A stretch of DNA of 64,000 nucleotides from Mucilaginibacter sp. (GCA_028287895.1 JAQBOV010000036.1:1-64000); one strand, 5' to 3'; counted from the first letter of the stretch, positions 45,491-55,770 are shown. Numbers and translations are program-made. Notes: generated from the sequence alone by a model not told the origin.

Positions 45491-46810
45491 ATGACAGTAA
45501 TTTCAACTCCGGCCACAGCAATTAATCAAAGTAAAAGCTCAAAAGCTATCCTGATCATTGGTGCGCTATTTTTCATTTTTGGTTTTGTAACGTGGTTAAA
45601 TTCAGCGCTGATCCCCTATTTAAAACTGGCATGCCAGTTGAATAATTTTCAAGCTTATCTGGTGACAACCGCTTTTTACCTTCCTTACCTGGTAATGGCC
45701 TTCCCCTCGGCCTGGGTGCTTAAAGTGACAGGTTTTAAAAACGGCATGTCAATAGGGCTGGCTATTATGGCAGTAGGCGCTTTAGTTTTTATTCCCGCCG
45801 CCATGACCAGGACCTACGTTTTATTTTTATTGGGACTGTTTATCCAGGGGACCGGTTTGGCCATACTGCAAACGGCCTCCAATCCTTACATCGTTATTCT
45901 GGGCCCGGCAGAAAGTGCCGCTAAACGTATAAGTATAATGGGTATCTGCAATAAGGTAGCCGGGGCAATTGCCCCGATAATTTTGGGGGCAATTGCGCTT
46001 AAAAATGCCGATAGCTTAAAAATACGGCTAATAACGATGGCTCCTGCACAAAAAGTAGCTGAACTGAATGAACTTGCCGGCAGGGTAATAGTACCTTACA
46101 TCATCATGGTAGTTGTGCTGCTGGTCTTAGGAGTTTGTATCTATTTTTCAGGGTTACCTGAAATTGATACCGATAAGGAAGATCAGGCAGCGACTCCGGG
46201 CAAAACCAGTAAAACCAGTATTTTTCAATTTCCGCATTTATTGCTTGGCGTGCTTGCCTTATTTTTATATGTAGCTGTCGAAGTGCTGGCGGGGGATTCC
46301 ATTATCAGTTATGGGGCGAGCATAGGTATTTCTTTATCGATAGCCAAGTTTTTTACTGCCTGCACCCTGTCAGGAATGATCATAGGTTATGGAGCAGGTA
46401 TCGTCTGTATTCCTAAATATTTTAGTCAGCAAAATGCGCTGAAAATATGCGCACTGTTAGGCGTGCTGTTTAGCTTATGTGCGATTTTAACTAAAGGATA
46501 TGTATCCATTTCTTTTATTGCTTTACTGGGTTTAGCCAACTCGCTGATGTGGCCTGCTATATGGCCTATGGCTATTGTCGGTTTAGGCAGGTTTACCAAA
46601 CTGGGTGCTTCTTTCATGATCATGGCCATTTCGGGCGCTGCTATCATCCCATTGATCTATGGTCGCCTTGCTGATGCGGTAACACCCCAGTTAGCCTACT
46701 CCATTCTGGTTCCCTGCTACCTGTTTATATTATATTATGCCGTTAAAGGTCATAAAATCGGAATTGCTTCCAAAAATAAAATCGAAGACCTCTATCCTGT
46801 AGCAGAATAA
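45491..46810 (+). CDS. FucP-family sugar MFS transporter
   Basis: A 439-residue inner-membrane transporter with twelve predicted helices. Motif stretches (FFIFGFVTWLNSALIPYLK, QTASNPYIVILGP) match the glucose/galactose/fucose:proton symporter family. It lies 51 bp after the beta-mannosidase and 49 bp before the alpha-mannosidase gene. It would import the monosaccharide they release, likely mannose. There are no SusC/SusD genes nearby. Confidence 0.92.
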   Translation: MTVISTPATAINQSKSSKAILIIGALFFIFGFVTWLNSALIPYLKLACQLNNFQAYLVTTAFYLPYLVMAFPSAWVLKVTGFKNGMSIGLAIMAVGALVFIPAAMTRTYVLFLLGLFIQGTGLAILQTASNPYIVILGPAESAAKRISIMGICNKVAGAIAPIILGAIALKNADSLKIRLITMAPAQKVAELNELAGRVIVPYIIMVVVLLVLGVCIYFSGLPEIDTDKEDQAATPGKTSKTSIFQFPHLLLGVLALFLYVAVEVLAGDSIISYGASIGISLSIAKFFTACTLSGMIIGYGAGIVCIPKYFSQQNALKICALLGVLFSLCAILTKGYVSISFIALLGLANSLMWPAIWPMAIVGLGRFTKLGASFMIMAISGAAIIPLIYGRLADAVTPQLAYSILVPCYLFILYYAVKGHKIGIASKNKIEDLYPVAE

Positions 46811-46859
46811 GGTCGGCAAATAATTTTATCAAATTGAAGCGGAAGTTTTAATAAAATCA

Positions 46860-49166
46860 ATGAAAATCTGTTCCTATAAAAGCATCATATTACCCGTTTG
46901 TGTCCTTTTTTTCATCAGTTTAAAAGGGTTTAGTCAGCATAAGGCCGTTTCAAAACAACGCCCGGCTGCACCGGAAAAGTTAACAAAATATGTCGATCCA
47001 TATATTGGCACAGGCTTTCACGGGCATGTGTTTGTTGGTGCAAATGTACCTTTTGGAGCCGTACAATTAGGGCCCGCCAATATATCCCAGGGCTGGGATT
47101 GGTGCTCGGGTTACCATATATCTGATTCAACCATTGCCGGCTTTGGGCATACCCACCTGAGTGGCACAGGCATAGGCGATCTGGGCGATATCTCATTTAT
47201 GCCAACCAATGGGCTGGTAAAAGTTTTTAAGGGGACATTGCAAGACCCGGAAAGTGGGTATTTCTCGCTGTTTAATCACAAGGATGAAGTAGTTAAACCA
47301 GGCTATTATGGTGTAAAACTCAAAAGATATGGCATTGGCGTTCGGCTTACAGCATCCAAACGTGTTGGCTTTCACGAATATACATACCCCGCATCAGCAC
47401 AATCGCATTTAATAATTGATTTGCAGCAGGGTATTGGCTGGGACCAGCCGGTGGAGACATTTATAAAACTGGTAAATAACCATACTATTGAAGGTTACCG
47501 TTTTTCAAAAGGCTGGGCTGCTGATCAGCGAATATATTTTACAGCTGTATTATCAAAGCCAATAAAAGAATTTGCGGTATATGACAGCACTGCTTTAAAA
47601 CAGGGGGTGATCCTAAAAGCGCAAAAAGTAAAGGGGGTTATTACTTTCAGTACCGGCAATGGTGAAAAAGTGCTGATAAAGGTGGGCATTTCGCCGGTAA
47701 GTTCTGCTAATGCTTTAATGAATATTAACCAGGAAATACCCGGCTGGGATTTTAATAAGGTTGTCAGCGGTGCAGATAAGGCATGGAATACAGAACTCCG
47801 GAAAATCAGGATCCGGGCGGATTCATTGTCACAGCTCAAAAAGTTCTATACGGCCATGTATCATACCATGATTGCCCCTTCCATATTCAATGATGTTAAT
47901 GGCGATTATTGGGGCACAGATAAAAAAATCCATAGACATGCTCCTTTTACAAATTTAACTACTTTCTCATTATGGGATACTTACCGTGCTAACAACCCTT
48001 TATACACCATCATACAGCCCGAACGCGTCAGCGACATGATCAATACCATGCTGGCTATTTACCAGCAACAAGGGAGCTTGCCGGTATGGCATTTAATGGC
48101 CAACGAAACAAATTGCATGGTAGGCAACAGTGCCGTCCCGGTTATCGTTGATGCTTATTTAAAAGGCTTTAAGGGGTTTGATGTCAAACTGGCTTACCAG
48201 GCAGTTAAGGCGACACAAATGCAGGATCAAAGAGGGCTTAAATATGTAAAAGAATTGGGTTATATTCCTGCTGACAGCACAGCCCAATCAGTAGCTATGG
48301 GGCTGGAATATGCCATAGATGATTGGTGTGCCAGCCAAATGGCACTGAAAATGGGTAACACAGCCGATTACCGGTATTTTAGCAAACGAGCTAAAAATTA
48401 CCGGAATTATTTTGATAGCCAAACCGGCTTTATGCGCGGAAAAATATCGGCAACCCAGTGGCGTACACCCTTTAGCCCGTTTGAATCCCGTCACGAAAAA
48501 GATGATTATACCGAAGGCAACGCCTGGCAGTATACCTGGCTGGTCCCGCAGGACGTAGAGGGACTGATCGCCCTGGAGGGAAGCGAGCAGCAATTCATCA
48601 AAAAACTGGATTCGCTATTTATTGTAAAAGGCGATTTGGGCAAAGAACATTCTCCGGATATTTCGGGTTTGATAGGCCAGTATGCGCATGGCAATGAGCC
48701 TAGCCATCATATTGCTTACTTATACGCTTATGCAGGGCAGCCATGGAAAACTGCGGAGAAAGTACGCTACATCCTTGATAATTATTATACGGCAAAACCG
48801 GATGGAATAATAGGTAACGAGGATGTAGGACAAATGTCAGCATGGTATGTATTATCCGCCATGGGCTTTTACCCGGCTAACCCTGCCAACGGGGTTTATG
48901 TATTCGGCAGTCCGGTGATCAATGAAGCGACATTGAATTTAGCAAAGGGCAAAAAATTTCATATTACCGTTAAGAATAATAGTGCGGTTAACAAGTATAT
49001 TCAAAATATTACCTTAAATGGGATCGACTACAAAAAATCATATCTGCCTCATCAGGATATAGTTAAAGGCGGCCGGTTAGTCATCATGATGGGTAATCAA
49101 CCTGGCGGCACCTGGGGCGTTGCACCTGCGGGCAGACCGGTATCCAATGTGGTTTATGAACGTTAA
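46860..49166 (+). CDS. Exported GH92 alpha-mannosidase
   Basis: A 768-residue glycosidase with a signal peptide (residues 1-25, KGFSQ). The N-terminal beta-sandwich opens VDPYIGTGFHGHVFVG, typical of GH92, and the helical catalytic domain includes SLWDTYRANNP, HLMANETNCMVGN and GNEPSHHIAYLY, with the Ca-binding DVGQMSAWYVLSAMGFYP near the end. GH92 enzymes remove alpha-mannose from N-glycans and fungal mannans. It closes the GH2-MFS-GH92 operon. Confidence 0.94.
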   Translation: MKICSYKSIILPVCVLFFISLKGFSQHKAVSKQRPAAPEKLTKYVDPYIGTGFHGHVFVGANVPFGAVQLGPANISQGWDWCSGYHISDSTIAGFGHTHLSGTGIGDLGDISFMPTNGLVKVFKGTLQDPESGYFSLFNHKDEVVKPGYYGVKLKRYGIGVRLTASKRVGFHEYTYPASAQSHLIIDLQQGIGWDQPVETFIKLVNNHTIEGYRFSKGWAADQRIYFTAVLSKPIKEFAVYDSTALKQGVILKAQKVKGVITFSTGNGEKVLIKVGISPVSSANALMNINQEIPGWDFNKVVSGADKAWNTELRKIRIRADSLSQLKKFYTAMYHTMIAPSIFNDVNGDYWGTDKKIHRHAPFTNLTTFSLWDTYRANNPLYTIIQPERVSDMINTMLAIYQQQGSLPVWHLMANETNCMVGNSAVPVIVDAYLKGFKGFDVKLAYQAVKATQMQDQRGLKYVKELGYIPADSTAQSVAMGLEYAIDDWCASQMALKMGNTADYRYFSKRAKNYRNYFDSQTGFMRGKISATQWRTPFSPFESRHEKDDYTEGNAWQYTWLVPQDVEGLIALEGSEQQFIKKLDSLFIVKGDLGKEHSPDISGLIGQYAHGNEPSHHIAYLYAYAGQPWKTAEKVRYILDNYYTAKPDGIIGNEDVGQMSAWYVLSAMGFYPANPANGVYVFGSPVINEATLNLAKGKKFHITVKNNSAVNKYIQNITLNGIDYKKSYLPHQDIVKGGRLVIMMGNQPGGTWGVAPAGRPVSNVVYER

Positions 49167-49238
49167 TCATTGATTAATTATCCGGGCTTCTTTAGTCGAA
49201 TGGAAGTGATACTTTCAACTTGCGTACTATTTTGTCTG

Positions 49239-49382
49239 CTAATGGTTATTGACTTCTTCGCGGACTTTGCCGCATTTTAAGCAGGTATATTCCTTTAAAA
49301 ATGAATTATTAGTTCCTCTGGTACAATAATATTCATGTAGACAAAAAACACGAATAAAGACCGTTCTGATTAACTTTAACAT
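49239..49382 (-). CDS. 47-residue zinc-ribbon-like protein
   Basis: A complete ORF from ATG to TAG too short for usual gene callers. Sequence pieces: MLKLIRTVFIRVFC, LHEYYCTRGT, and EYTCLKCGKVREEV. Cys14-x-His16, Cys20 and the pair Cys34-x-x-Cys37 form a plausible zinc ribbon. AAAGGTC lies just before the ATG and may serve as ribosome site. I recall similar small proteins in Sphingobacteriaceae but cannot confirm it. Function is unknown. It is convergent with the GH92 gene. Confidence 0.5.
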   Translation of the reverse strand: MLKLIRTVFIRVFCLHEYYCTRGTNNSFLKEYTCLKCGKVREEVNNH

Positions 49383-49821
49383 GACCTTTATATTTAATTA
49401 TAAAAGCTTATTTTGACCCAAGCTTAAGAACCTTAAATGCGGACACTTAATTGCTTAAAATCGGCTTTCCCCGGGGCAGTCTGATTGGCAATTATGCCTC
49501 CATAGTGACTTAACTGAAACTAAATTATATTGTTCTAATTAATTTAAATCGTTGCGTTCTTATTAAATGCCATGGGAGCGATTTTATCTCGAAAAAGTAT
49601 CTAAATAGCAATACGTAAATTAATTTGTCTTTGATACAATCAATAAAGATATAACCCGTTTTTCCACCATTTGCTGTAAAATACCGGATTCATAAGGTTT
49701 TTTACGGTAAATAGCGCTATTACATGGCCCGTTCGCCATTAAACAACATTGATTTATTTCAGGCTGGCTTGATTCACCACGTTTAAATCTAAGCTAACGG
49801 AAAGATAGGGTGGTTGGAATG
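49383..49821. other. Intergenic region without a gene
   Basis: About 440 bp. I see no ORF with coding character. GGACACTTAA at 49441-49450 also occurs in the transposase relic at 32790-32799 and may be part of an insertion-sequence end. The promoter of the 47-residue ORF should lie at the left. Confidence 0.35.
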
Positions 49822-51492
49822 TTAATTAAAATAATAAGTTAGATTGATCCTTGTATGCAAATTAACGCTAGTGCCGCTTTTATATTCATAATTTAAAGAA
49901 TACACCGGCGCAAGGTCGGCGGAAATGAGATACCTTTTAATTCGGTAGTTCGCATAAAAAATGTTTGAGAGATCAACCCAATGGGTGAAATAATTTTGTG
50001 TACCGGCAAAAGCGCTGTAATACAGGTCATTATTGTGTACCAGTCTTTCAAAAGTTATTCCATATGAATTATTTCCTTTTACATAGCTGACATCAAACAT
50101 AAAGCTGTTGCTTCCCGGTCCGATACCGGCACCGGTATACCGCCCGTCATTGGTATAACCGTCCCTTGGACTGACCAGGTGTACATACCAGGTAGGTTCA
50201 TCCCTGAGCAGATAAGTTGGCGGATTCTGCAAATGAGTCAGTTCCATTTTCACCTGTATAAATTGATTGCTTCTTATTTCAAACAACCTTCTGCCGCCAA
50301 CGGTATATGCGCTTGCGTGTTCGGGTTCCTGTAGAAAATCATTCAGACTTCCCCACCGGTCGTTCCTTGCCCACTCAAAATAAATCTCCGCATTGTATTC
50401 AGGCAATACCTGCCGCACGTTTAATGAAAAGGCGAAATCCTGGCCATCTCCAATGGAGCTGTTACTGATCGTATTTGCTTTAGTGGATGATCCGGTAATA
50501 ACCGGTATAATTCTTCTTAAAATGCTTTTGGCATCATAAGCGGCATTCATATCCATGTAGTCGTATTCAGAAAAGCCAAGATACAAGCCCCCGATCCATT
50601 TAGGCTGCCAGTTAACCGTCAAAGCGGAAAGATACCGGTTAACCTTCGGCTTGGGGCTAAATAAGCCTTTCCCGTAAACCAATTTGCCGGTATCGAGCGG
50701 AAGAAATCCGGATTGCGTTAATTTGCCCCCGATTATCTGCCATTCAAAAGAGCCGATCTTTGTTTTAACAGGCCTTACCGAATTAAATGTCCAGTGTAAA
50801 AAGCCCGGCGCCGAATTACTCATCATAATGGCATTTTTTATTCCCGGCCCCCACCATAAATTTTCGGTGGAAACGCCCAGTTCCATATTTTTCAGATTAA
50901 CGCTTATTTTTGACTGGCCAGGATATAAATGCGTCAGGGACTTATTACCAAACCTTTCCGGAGCATCGATACCGTTTACGGTAGCGAAATAAGCAGCCAG
51001 AAGCTGGGGCGAATTATTATTTGCCTGGACTTCGGCAAAGGTGTTAAACGGTTTATTTTCTGCATACACCCATTCGGGGTTTAACTGGATAACTAAAATA
51101 CCGGTCTTAACGAATATGCCGCCGCTGAGCGAAGTCTGATAACCGGCATTGGGATAGAGGTCTCCGTTATTGTACCCAAAAGGTTTATTTAAATTATATT
51201 CACTTAGCCAGTGCAGAGGCAGGATTTGTACAACTGAGGGGACACCAAACAACTTAATAGAGGGGTTAGCTTTTTTGCCAAAAGCCAAGTTCTGTAAAGA
51301 AGAATCAATTTTATTACTTTCCCACCCGGCACTTATAGGACGAATGGTAAACGAAAACGGGTTATCGCTTTGCCCGGTAATCTGATCTCGTCTGGCAATT
51401 TCTTCAGCGTAATTCCCAACAGCTATTGTTTGAGAAAAACAATTGGCCCCCCAAAAAAAAGAAATACAGATTAACAGCAGCGGATTTTTCAC
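49822..51492 (-). CDS. Capsule assembly Wzi-family outer-membrane protein
   Basis: A 556-residue exported beta-barrel with a signal peptide (residues 1-20, NCFSQ). Features of the Bacteroidota Wzi family are seen: RPISAGWESNKIDSS near the start, LGVSTENLWWGPGIKN, EYDYMDMNAAYDAKS, YFEWARNDRW and a final strand NLHTRINLTYYFN. Wzi proteins bind capsule polysaccharide at the surface. It is divergent from the wza-like gene 330 bp away, in line with a shared exopolysaccharide locus. Confidence 0.9.
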   Translation of the reverse strand: MKNPLLLICISFFWGANCFSQTIAVGNYAEEIARRDQITGQSDNPFSFTIRPISAGWESNKIDSSLQNLAFGKKANPSIKLFGVPSVVQILPLHWLSEYNLNKPFGYNNGDLYPNAGYQTSLSGGIFVKTGILVIQLNPEWVYAENKPFNTFAEVQANNNSPQLLAAYFATVNGIDAPERFGNKSLTHLYPGQSKISVNLKNMELGVSTENLWWGPGIKNAIMMSNSAPGFLHWTFNSVRPVKTKIGSFEWQIIGGKLTQSGFLPLDTGKLVYGKGLFSPKPKVNRYLSALTVNWQPKWIGGLYLGFSEYDYMDMNAAYDAKSILRRIIPVITGSSTKANTISNSSIGDGQDFAFSLNVRQVLPEYNAEIYFEWARNDRWGSLNDFLQEPEHASAYTVGGRRLFEIRSNQFIQVKMELTHLQNPPTYLLRDEPTWYVHLVSPRDGYTNDGRYTGAGIGPGSNSFMFDVSYVKGNNSYGITFERLVHNNDLYYSAFAGTQNYFTHWVDLSNIFYANYRIKRYLISADLAPVYSLNYEYKSGTSVNLHTRINLTYYFN

Positions 51493-51820
51493 AGAGAAGA
51501 TAATTTAAGCAATTAATTTAACGTCACCATTGAACACTTCACAATTTAAATAAATATAAACTTTCAAAAGTATATTTGAAGAGTCGTATTCCGTTTTCAA
51601 ATTTCAGGATAATTTATATCTTATTTTAAACAATTAATACCGGTAAAAAATTAGATGTCATGTTAATTTTATCGTATTTTTGTGCATTGTTTTAGCAAAT
51701 TCGATACTTCAAATAAACATTTTTAAAGTAGTTTATTCAATTAGCGATTAGTTAATTTATGTTTGCAAAGAAAAACATTGCACAACGATGATATTGAAAA
51801 TTATCGTCACCATTTAATCT
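51493..51820. promoter_or_regulatory. Divergent promoter region of the exopolysaccharide locus
   Basis: This AT-rich 330-bp gap lies between the starts of the Wzi gene (minus) and the export gene (plus). On the plus strand TATGTTTG (51758-51765) matches TAnnTTTG, with TTTA 22 nt upstream (51732-51735), a weak -33 match. A second TATTTTTG near 51675-51682 also fits -7. The long leader to the ATG at 51821 could hold more control sites. Confidence 0.45.
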
Positions 51821-54319
51821 ATGAGTAGCCTAAAACTTAAAATTCCCTCAATTTTATTGTTAATCTTCTTCTGTTGCCTAATTTATAAGCCGGTTTCGGC
51901 GCAAAATTTGCCTCAGGATCTTTCCACTGTTCATGTTAGTGACCTTTCTGATAATCAGATCAGGCAGTTAATGCAACAAGCAAATACTGCCGGATTAAGT
52001 GATGCACAATTGCTCCAAACGGCTCAAAACCGGGGTCTGCCATCATCGGAAGCTCAGCAGTTGCAAACCCGGATCAATAACATCCGCAAAAAGGAGGGAT
52101 ATACTCCTGATTCTACGAATAATCTCAGAGGCTCGGATACGAGCCGGTCACGGAGAACATTAAACTACCGGGTGGATACCGATTCAATTGCCCGGCAGCG
52201 TAAGAAAGATGATTTTTTCAGCAAGCTTTTGCCAAAAGTATATGGCGCCGATATTTTCAAAAATACAAACCTTTCTTTTGCACCTAACCTAAAGCTGGCC
52301 ACACCCGTTAACTATATCGTGGGTCCAGAAGACCAGTTAAACATTAATGTTTATGGAAATTCATTAGTCAATTGGAAACTTGATGTCTCGCCTGAAGGGA
52401 ATATTAATATTCCCGGCGTAGGGTTATTAAATGTTGCAGGAAAAACCATTGAACAGGCAACACTTGCAATTAAAAGCAGACTGGCCTCCAGTAATTATTC
52501 CGTTGGCCGGGGTACCACCGTGCAGGTTAGCTTAGGTAACATACGCAGCATCAAAGTCATCTTGATCGGTGAGGTAACAAAACCTGGCAGTTACACTCTT
52601 CCGTCGCTGGCAACCGTATTTAATGCGTTATATGCTGCCGGTGGGCCAAATTACAATGGCTCTTTGCGCCAGATAGAGATCATCAGAAATAACAGGATCA
52701 TAAGAAGACTGGATGTGTATGATTTTTTGCTTAAAGGCGATCAGAAAGATAATATCGGTTTGCAGGATCAGGATATCATACGGGTACCTACTTATCGCAC
52801 CAGGGTGGAGCTGGCAGGGGAAGTAAAAATCCCTGCGTTATTTGAGGTATTGCCCGGAGAAACACTGCAGGATGTAATCCGCTTTGCAGGCGGATTTTCC
52901 GACCAGGCTTACACAGCCCGTGTCAAGGTACTGCAAATAAATGACCAGCAGCGAAAAATAACCGATGTGTTTGAAAGCGACTACAAAAATTATGTCCCGT
53001 TGCGCGGCGATAAATATATAGTCGAACCGATATTGGAGCGATTTGAAAACAGGGTCGTTATAAAGGGTTCCGTTTTCAGACCCGGTGAGTACGAGTTGGA
53101 AAAGGGACTAACATTATCCAGGCTAATTGAAAAAGCTGCCGGATTAAAAGAAGATGCATTTACGGGAAGAGGAAGTATTACCAGGCTAAAGCCGGACAAC
53201 TCTAAAGAACTCATATCATTTGATGTGCGGGGCATTATGGGTAAAACTACTGCGGATATCCCTTTGCAAAGAGAAGACAGCGTTCATATATCTTCCATAT
53301 TCGATCTAAGGGATAAGTATAAAGTGACAATAAAGGGAGAGATAAGAAAAGCCGGAGATTTTACCTATGCTGACAGCATGAAGGTTGCCGACCTCATTAT
53401 TAAAGCAGGTGGTTTTTCCGAAGGCGCCAGCGCAAAACGGATCGAAGTATCACGCAGGGTATTTGACAGTGATCCGAGTGTCAAAAACAGTTCTGTAGCG
53501 CAGGTATATAGTGTAAATATCGACCCTAACCTAAAAGCCGGTGATCTTAATTTCACCCTCAAGCCATTTGATATCGTTTCGGTTTATAGTTTGCCGGGGT
53601 ACGAGACTCAAAAAACAATCAAGGTAGAAGGAGAAGTTATTTATCCGGGCTATTACACCATTCAAAAGAAAAACGAAAAAATATCAGATGTAATTAAGCG
53701 GGCCGGCGGCGTAACTGCTTCAGCAGACGTGGAAGGGGGCAGCTTGAAACGCGATAATTCAGCTGTGCTGGGGGTCGATAAAACCAAAATTGATACCGCA
53801 GCATTAAAAAGGGAACGCGCCGATCGTTTAATGCGCCTGCAGCGAACCTTCAGAGATTCCACAAAAACCGACACCACCCAGCTGCGAAATAATTATGTAG
53901 GTATTAACCTGAAAAGGATACTGGATAAGCCTGGCTCAACCAATGATTTGATCTTGGAGAATGGCGATGTGATTAGAGTGCCTAAACAACAGCAAATCGT
54001 AAGAGTAAATGGTGAAGTGCTGTACCCAAGTGCAGTTGTTTATGAGAAGAGCAAATCCTTTAAAGACTACGTTTTGAATGCAGGTGGATTTTCGCCAAGG
54101 GCATTAAGAGGGGGCGCCTATGTTGTTTACCCCAATGGAACCGTTAAAGGAACGCGCAAATTTCTGTTTTTTAATAACCATCCTCCGGTGAAACCCGGAA
54201 GTGAAATATATGTCCCTCAAAAACCGGTATCAAAAGGAAATACCTTACAAGATATATTAGGTCTTACTTCGGGTTTAGTGTCATTAATAATTTTATTTAT
54301 TACGGTAAAAAAATTGTAA
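51821..54319 (+). CDS. Polysaccharide export outer-membrane protein (Wza/SLBB family)
   Basis: An 832-residue exported protein with a signal peptide (residues 1-27, VSAQ). The Poly_export domain begins near 165 (NYIVGPEDQLNINVYGN). Several SLBB repeats follow to about 790, each with a phrase such as VKIEGEVIYPGYYTIQ or VRVNGEVLYPSAVVYE. A short hydrophobic helix near the C-terminus (LTSGLVSLIILFITVKKL) probably spans the outer membrane. It forms the export channel for a surface polysaccharide and is followed 22 bp on by the Wzz-like gene. The length is typical of Bacteroidota members of the family. Confidence 0.92.
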   Translation: MSSLKLKIPSILLLIFFCCLIYKPVSAQNLPQDLSTVHVSDLSDNQIRQLMQQANTAGLSDAQLLQTAQNRGLPSSEAQQLQTRINNIRKKEGYTPDSTNNLRGSDTSRSRRTLNYRVDTDSIARQRKKDDFFSKLLPKVYGADIFKNTNLSFAPNLKLATPVNYIVGPEDQLNINVYGNSLVNWKLDVSPEGNINIPGVGLLNVAGKTIEQATLAIKSRLASSNYSVGRGTTVQVSLGNIRSIKVILIGEVTKPGSYTLPSLATVFNALYAAGGPNYNGSLRQIEIIRNNRIIRRLDVYDFLLKGDQKDNIGLQDQDIIRVPTYRTRVELAGEVKIPALFEVLPGETLQDVIRFAGGFSDQAYTARVKVLQINDQQRKITDVFESDYKNYVPLRGDKYIVEPILERFENRVVIKGSVFRPGEYELEKGLTLSRLIEKAAGLKEDAFTGRGSITRLKPDNSKELISFDVRGIMGKTTADIPLQREDSVHISSIFDLRDKYKVTIKGEIRKAGDFTYADSMKVADLIIKAGGFSEGASAKRIEVSRRVFDSDPSVKNSSVAQVYSVNIDPNLKAGDLNFTLKPFDIVSVYSLPGYETQKTIKVEGEVIYPGYYTIQKKNEKISDVIKRAGGVTASADVEGGSLKRDNSAVLGVDKTKIDTAALKRERADRLMRLQRTFRDSTKTDTTQLRNNYVGINLKRILDKPGSTNDLILENGDVIRVPKQQQIVRVNGEVLYPSAVVYEKSKSFKDYVLNAGGFSPRALRGGAYVVYPNGTVKGTRKFLFFNNHPPVKPGSEIYVPQKPVSKGNTLQDILGLTSGLVSLIILFITVKKL

Positions 54320-54341
54320 TCTACACTGATAACCACATTAG

Positions 54342-55442
54342 TTGAATTTAAAACATTTTATGAATCACCAGGATATTGGTAAAAAAAATAGCGAAGACGA
54401 AATATCCATAAAGGATATTTTATTGAAGATCCGGTCGGGCGTAAGATATCTTAAAAGCCAGTGGTTAACCATCTTGATTGTCGGGATAATGGGTGGATTA
54501 CTAGGTTTGGTATTCGCTATATTTAATAAGCCTCAATATACAGCAACCTGTACTTTTGTACTTGATGAAGGAAACAAAGGTGGAGGTCTTGGCCAGTATG
54601 CCGGTTTAGCTTCAATGGCAGGTATTGACATAGGTGGTAGCAGCCCTGGAGGGATGTTCCAGGGGGACAATATTTTGGAACTTTATAAATCACGCTTAAT
54701 GATAGAAAAAGCGTTATTAAGCAAGGCCGAATTTAATAATAGGAGCGAGTTGTTAATTGACAGATATATAAACTACAATAAATTACGAGCCGCCAGCAAA
54801 GTAAAAGATCATATTGATACCATCTCGTTTACAGGAGATCCGGAAAAATTCGATCGCAAACAGGATAGCATAATAACGGGATTGGTAAACTTATTCAACC
54901 AAAAAATCTTAAATGTTACCAAGCCAGATAAAAAGCTAAACATCATAAAGGTCGATGTGACAACTAATGATGAATTATTCAGTAAAGAATTTAATAACAA
55001 ACTGGTTGAAAATGTAAATGATTTTTATGTTCAAACCAAAACAAAAAAAGCATCGCAAAACGTACAGATATTACAAAGACAGGCGGATAGTGTCAAGAGA
55101 GAATTGAATTATTCTATATCAGGTGTTGCATCAGCTCTCGATGCCGCACCAAATGCAAATCCCACAATGTTAACACTTAGAGTGCCGTCACAAAGGAAAC
55201 AAATCGATGTACAGGCGAGCACGGCAATATACGGTGAAATTGTAAAGAACCTTGAAATTTCAAAAATTTCCTTAAGGCAAGAAATGCCTTTGATACAGGT
55301 AATTGATAAACCGGTGTTACCACTGAGCGTTAAACATATTAGTAAGTCTAAAGGACTAATTTTCGGCGTTATTATAGGTTTTTTTATTGCTGTTATTACC
55401 CTGCTAATAAAAATGTCATTTATAAATATAAAGTCAGCATAA
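54342..55442 (+). CDS. Wzz/polysaccharide co-polymerase
   Basis: A 366-residue inner-membrane protein with two transmembrane helices (38-58 and about 338-358) flanking a periplasmic domain rich in helices (RQADSVKRELNYSISG). The N-terminal Wzz domain and a C-terminal GNVR-like stretch (PVLPLSVKHISKSKGL) are visible. It controls chain length or coordinates export with the SLBB protein. No cytoplasmic tyrosine kinase domain is attached. Confidence 0.9.
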   Translation: MNLKHFMNHQDIGKKNSEDEISIKDILLKIRSGVRYLKSQWLTILIVGIMGGLLGLVFAIFNKPQYTATCTFVLDEGNKGGGLGQYAGLASMAGIDIGGSSPGGMFQGDNILELYKSRLMIEKALLSKAEFNNRSELLIDRYINYNKLRAASKVKDHIDTISFTGDPEKFDRKQDSIITGLVNLFNQKILNVTKPDKKLNIIKVDVTTNDELFSKEFNNKLVENVNDFYVQTKTKKASQNVQILQRQADSVKRELNYSISGVASALDAAPNANPTMLTLRVPSQRKQIDVQASTAIYGEIVKNLEISKISLRQEMPLIQVIDKPVLPLSVKHISKSKGLIFGVIIGFFIAVITLLIKMSFINIKSA

Positions 55443-55494
55443 TGGATTTAAGTATTAATGAACCTCAAATTGTACAAAATATAATCAGCTATTT

Positions 55495-55660
55495 ATTCTA
55501 ATACCCAACCTCTGAATCGTTTTTCCAACATTTCAAACATGTAGTTAACCGAACCCTTACTTCCCTACTGCTCTTCTGATAGCGGACTTCTTCTTGTTCC
55601 CGCTTTGAGCAAGCCTTAAAAAATCCGTCCTGGCCGTTTTCCGGTAAGTTCGTGGCTTTG
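55495..55660 (-). pseudogene. C-terminal half of a decayed DUF772/IS5-IS1182-type transposase
   Basis: Minus-strand translation gives KPRTYRKTARTDFLRLAQSG and NKKKSAIRRAVGK before stops. It is typical of the C-terminal part of Bacteroidota IS5/IS1182-type transposases. Its N-terminal half is at 55780-56040, and an array of repeats sits between, so the element was interrupted and both halves then decayed. Confidence 0.65.
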
Positions 55661-55674
55661 CATGTGCTGATGTT

Positions 55675-55770
55675 CTGCACTTATTGTTGCCATTTTTTCT
55701 GCACTATTGTTGCCGAAAACTCTGCACTTCTAATTGCCAAAAATCCTGCACATTAAATTACCGACTGCAC
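55675..55770. repeat. Array of about 24-bp repeats (IS21-type end)
   Basis: CTGCAC starts at 55675, 55699, 55722, 55746 and 55765. Each of the first four is followed by TTATTGTTGCC or a variant (TATTGTTGCC, TTCTAATTGCC, ATTAAATTACC), with about 24 bp between copies. Multiple terminal repeats of this kind are usual at the ends of IS21-family elements, where the transposase binds. No istA or istB gene remains here. Confidence 0.75.

Noticed and set aside
55675..55770. CRISPR array
   Set aside because: Repeats are about 17 bp and diverged, spaced by only 6-7 bp, with no spacers of normal length and no cas genes; an IS21-type end fits better.
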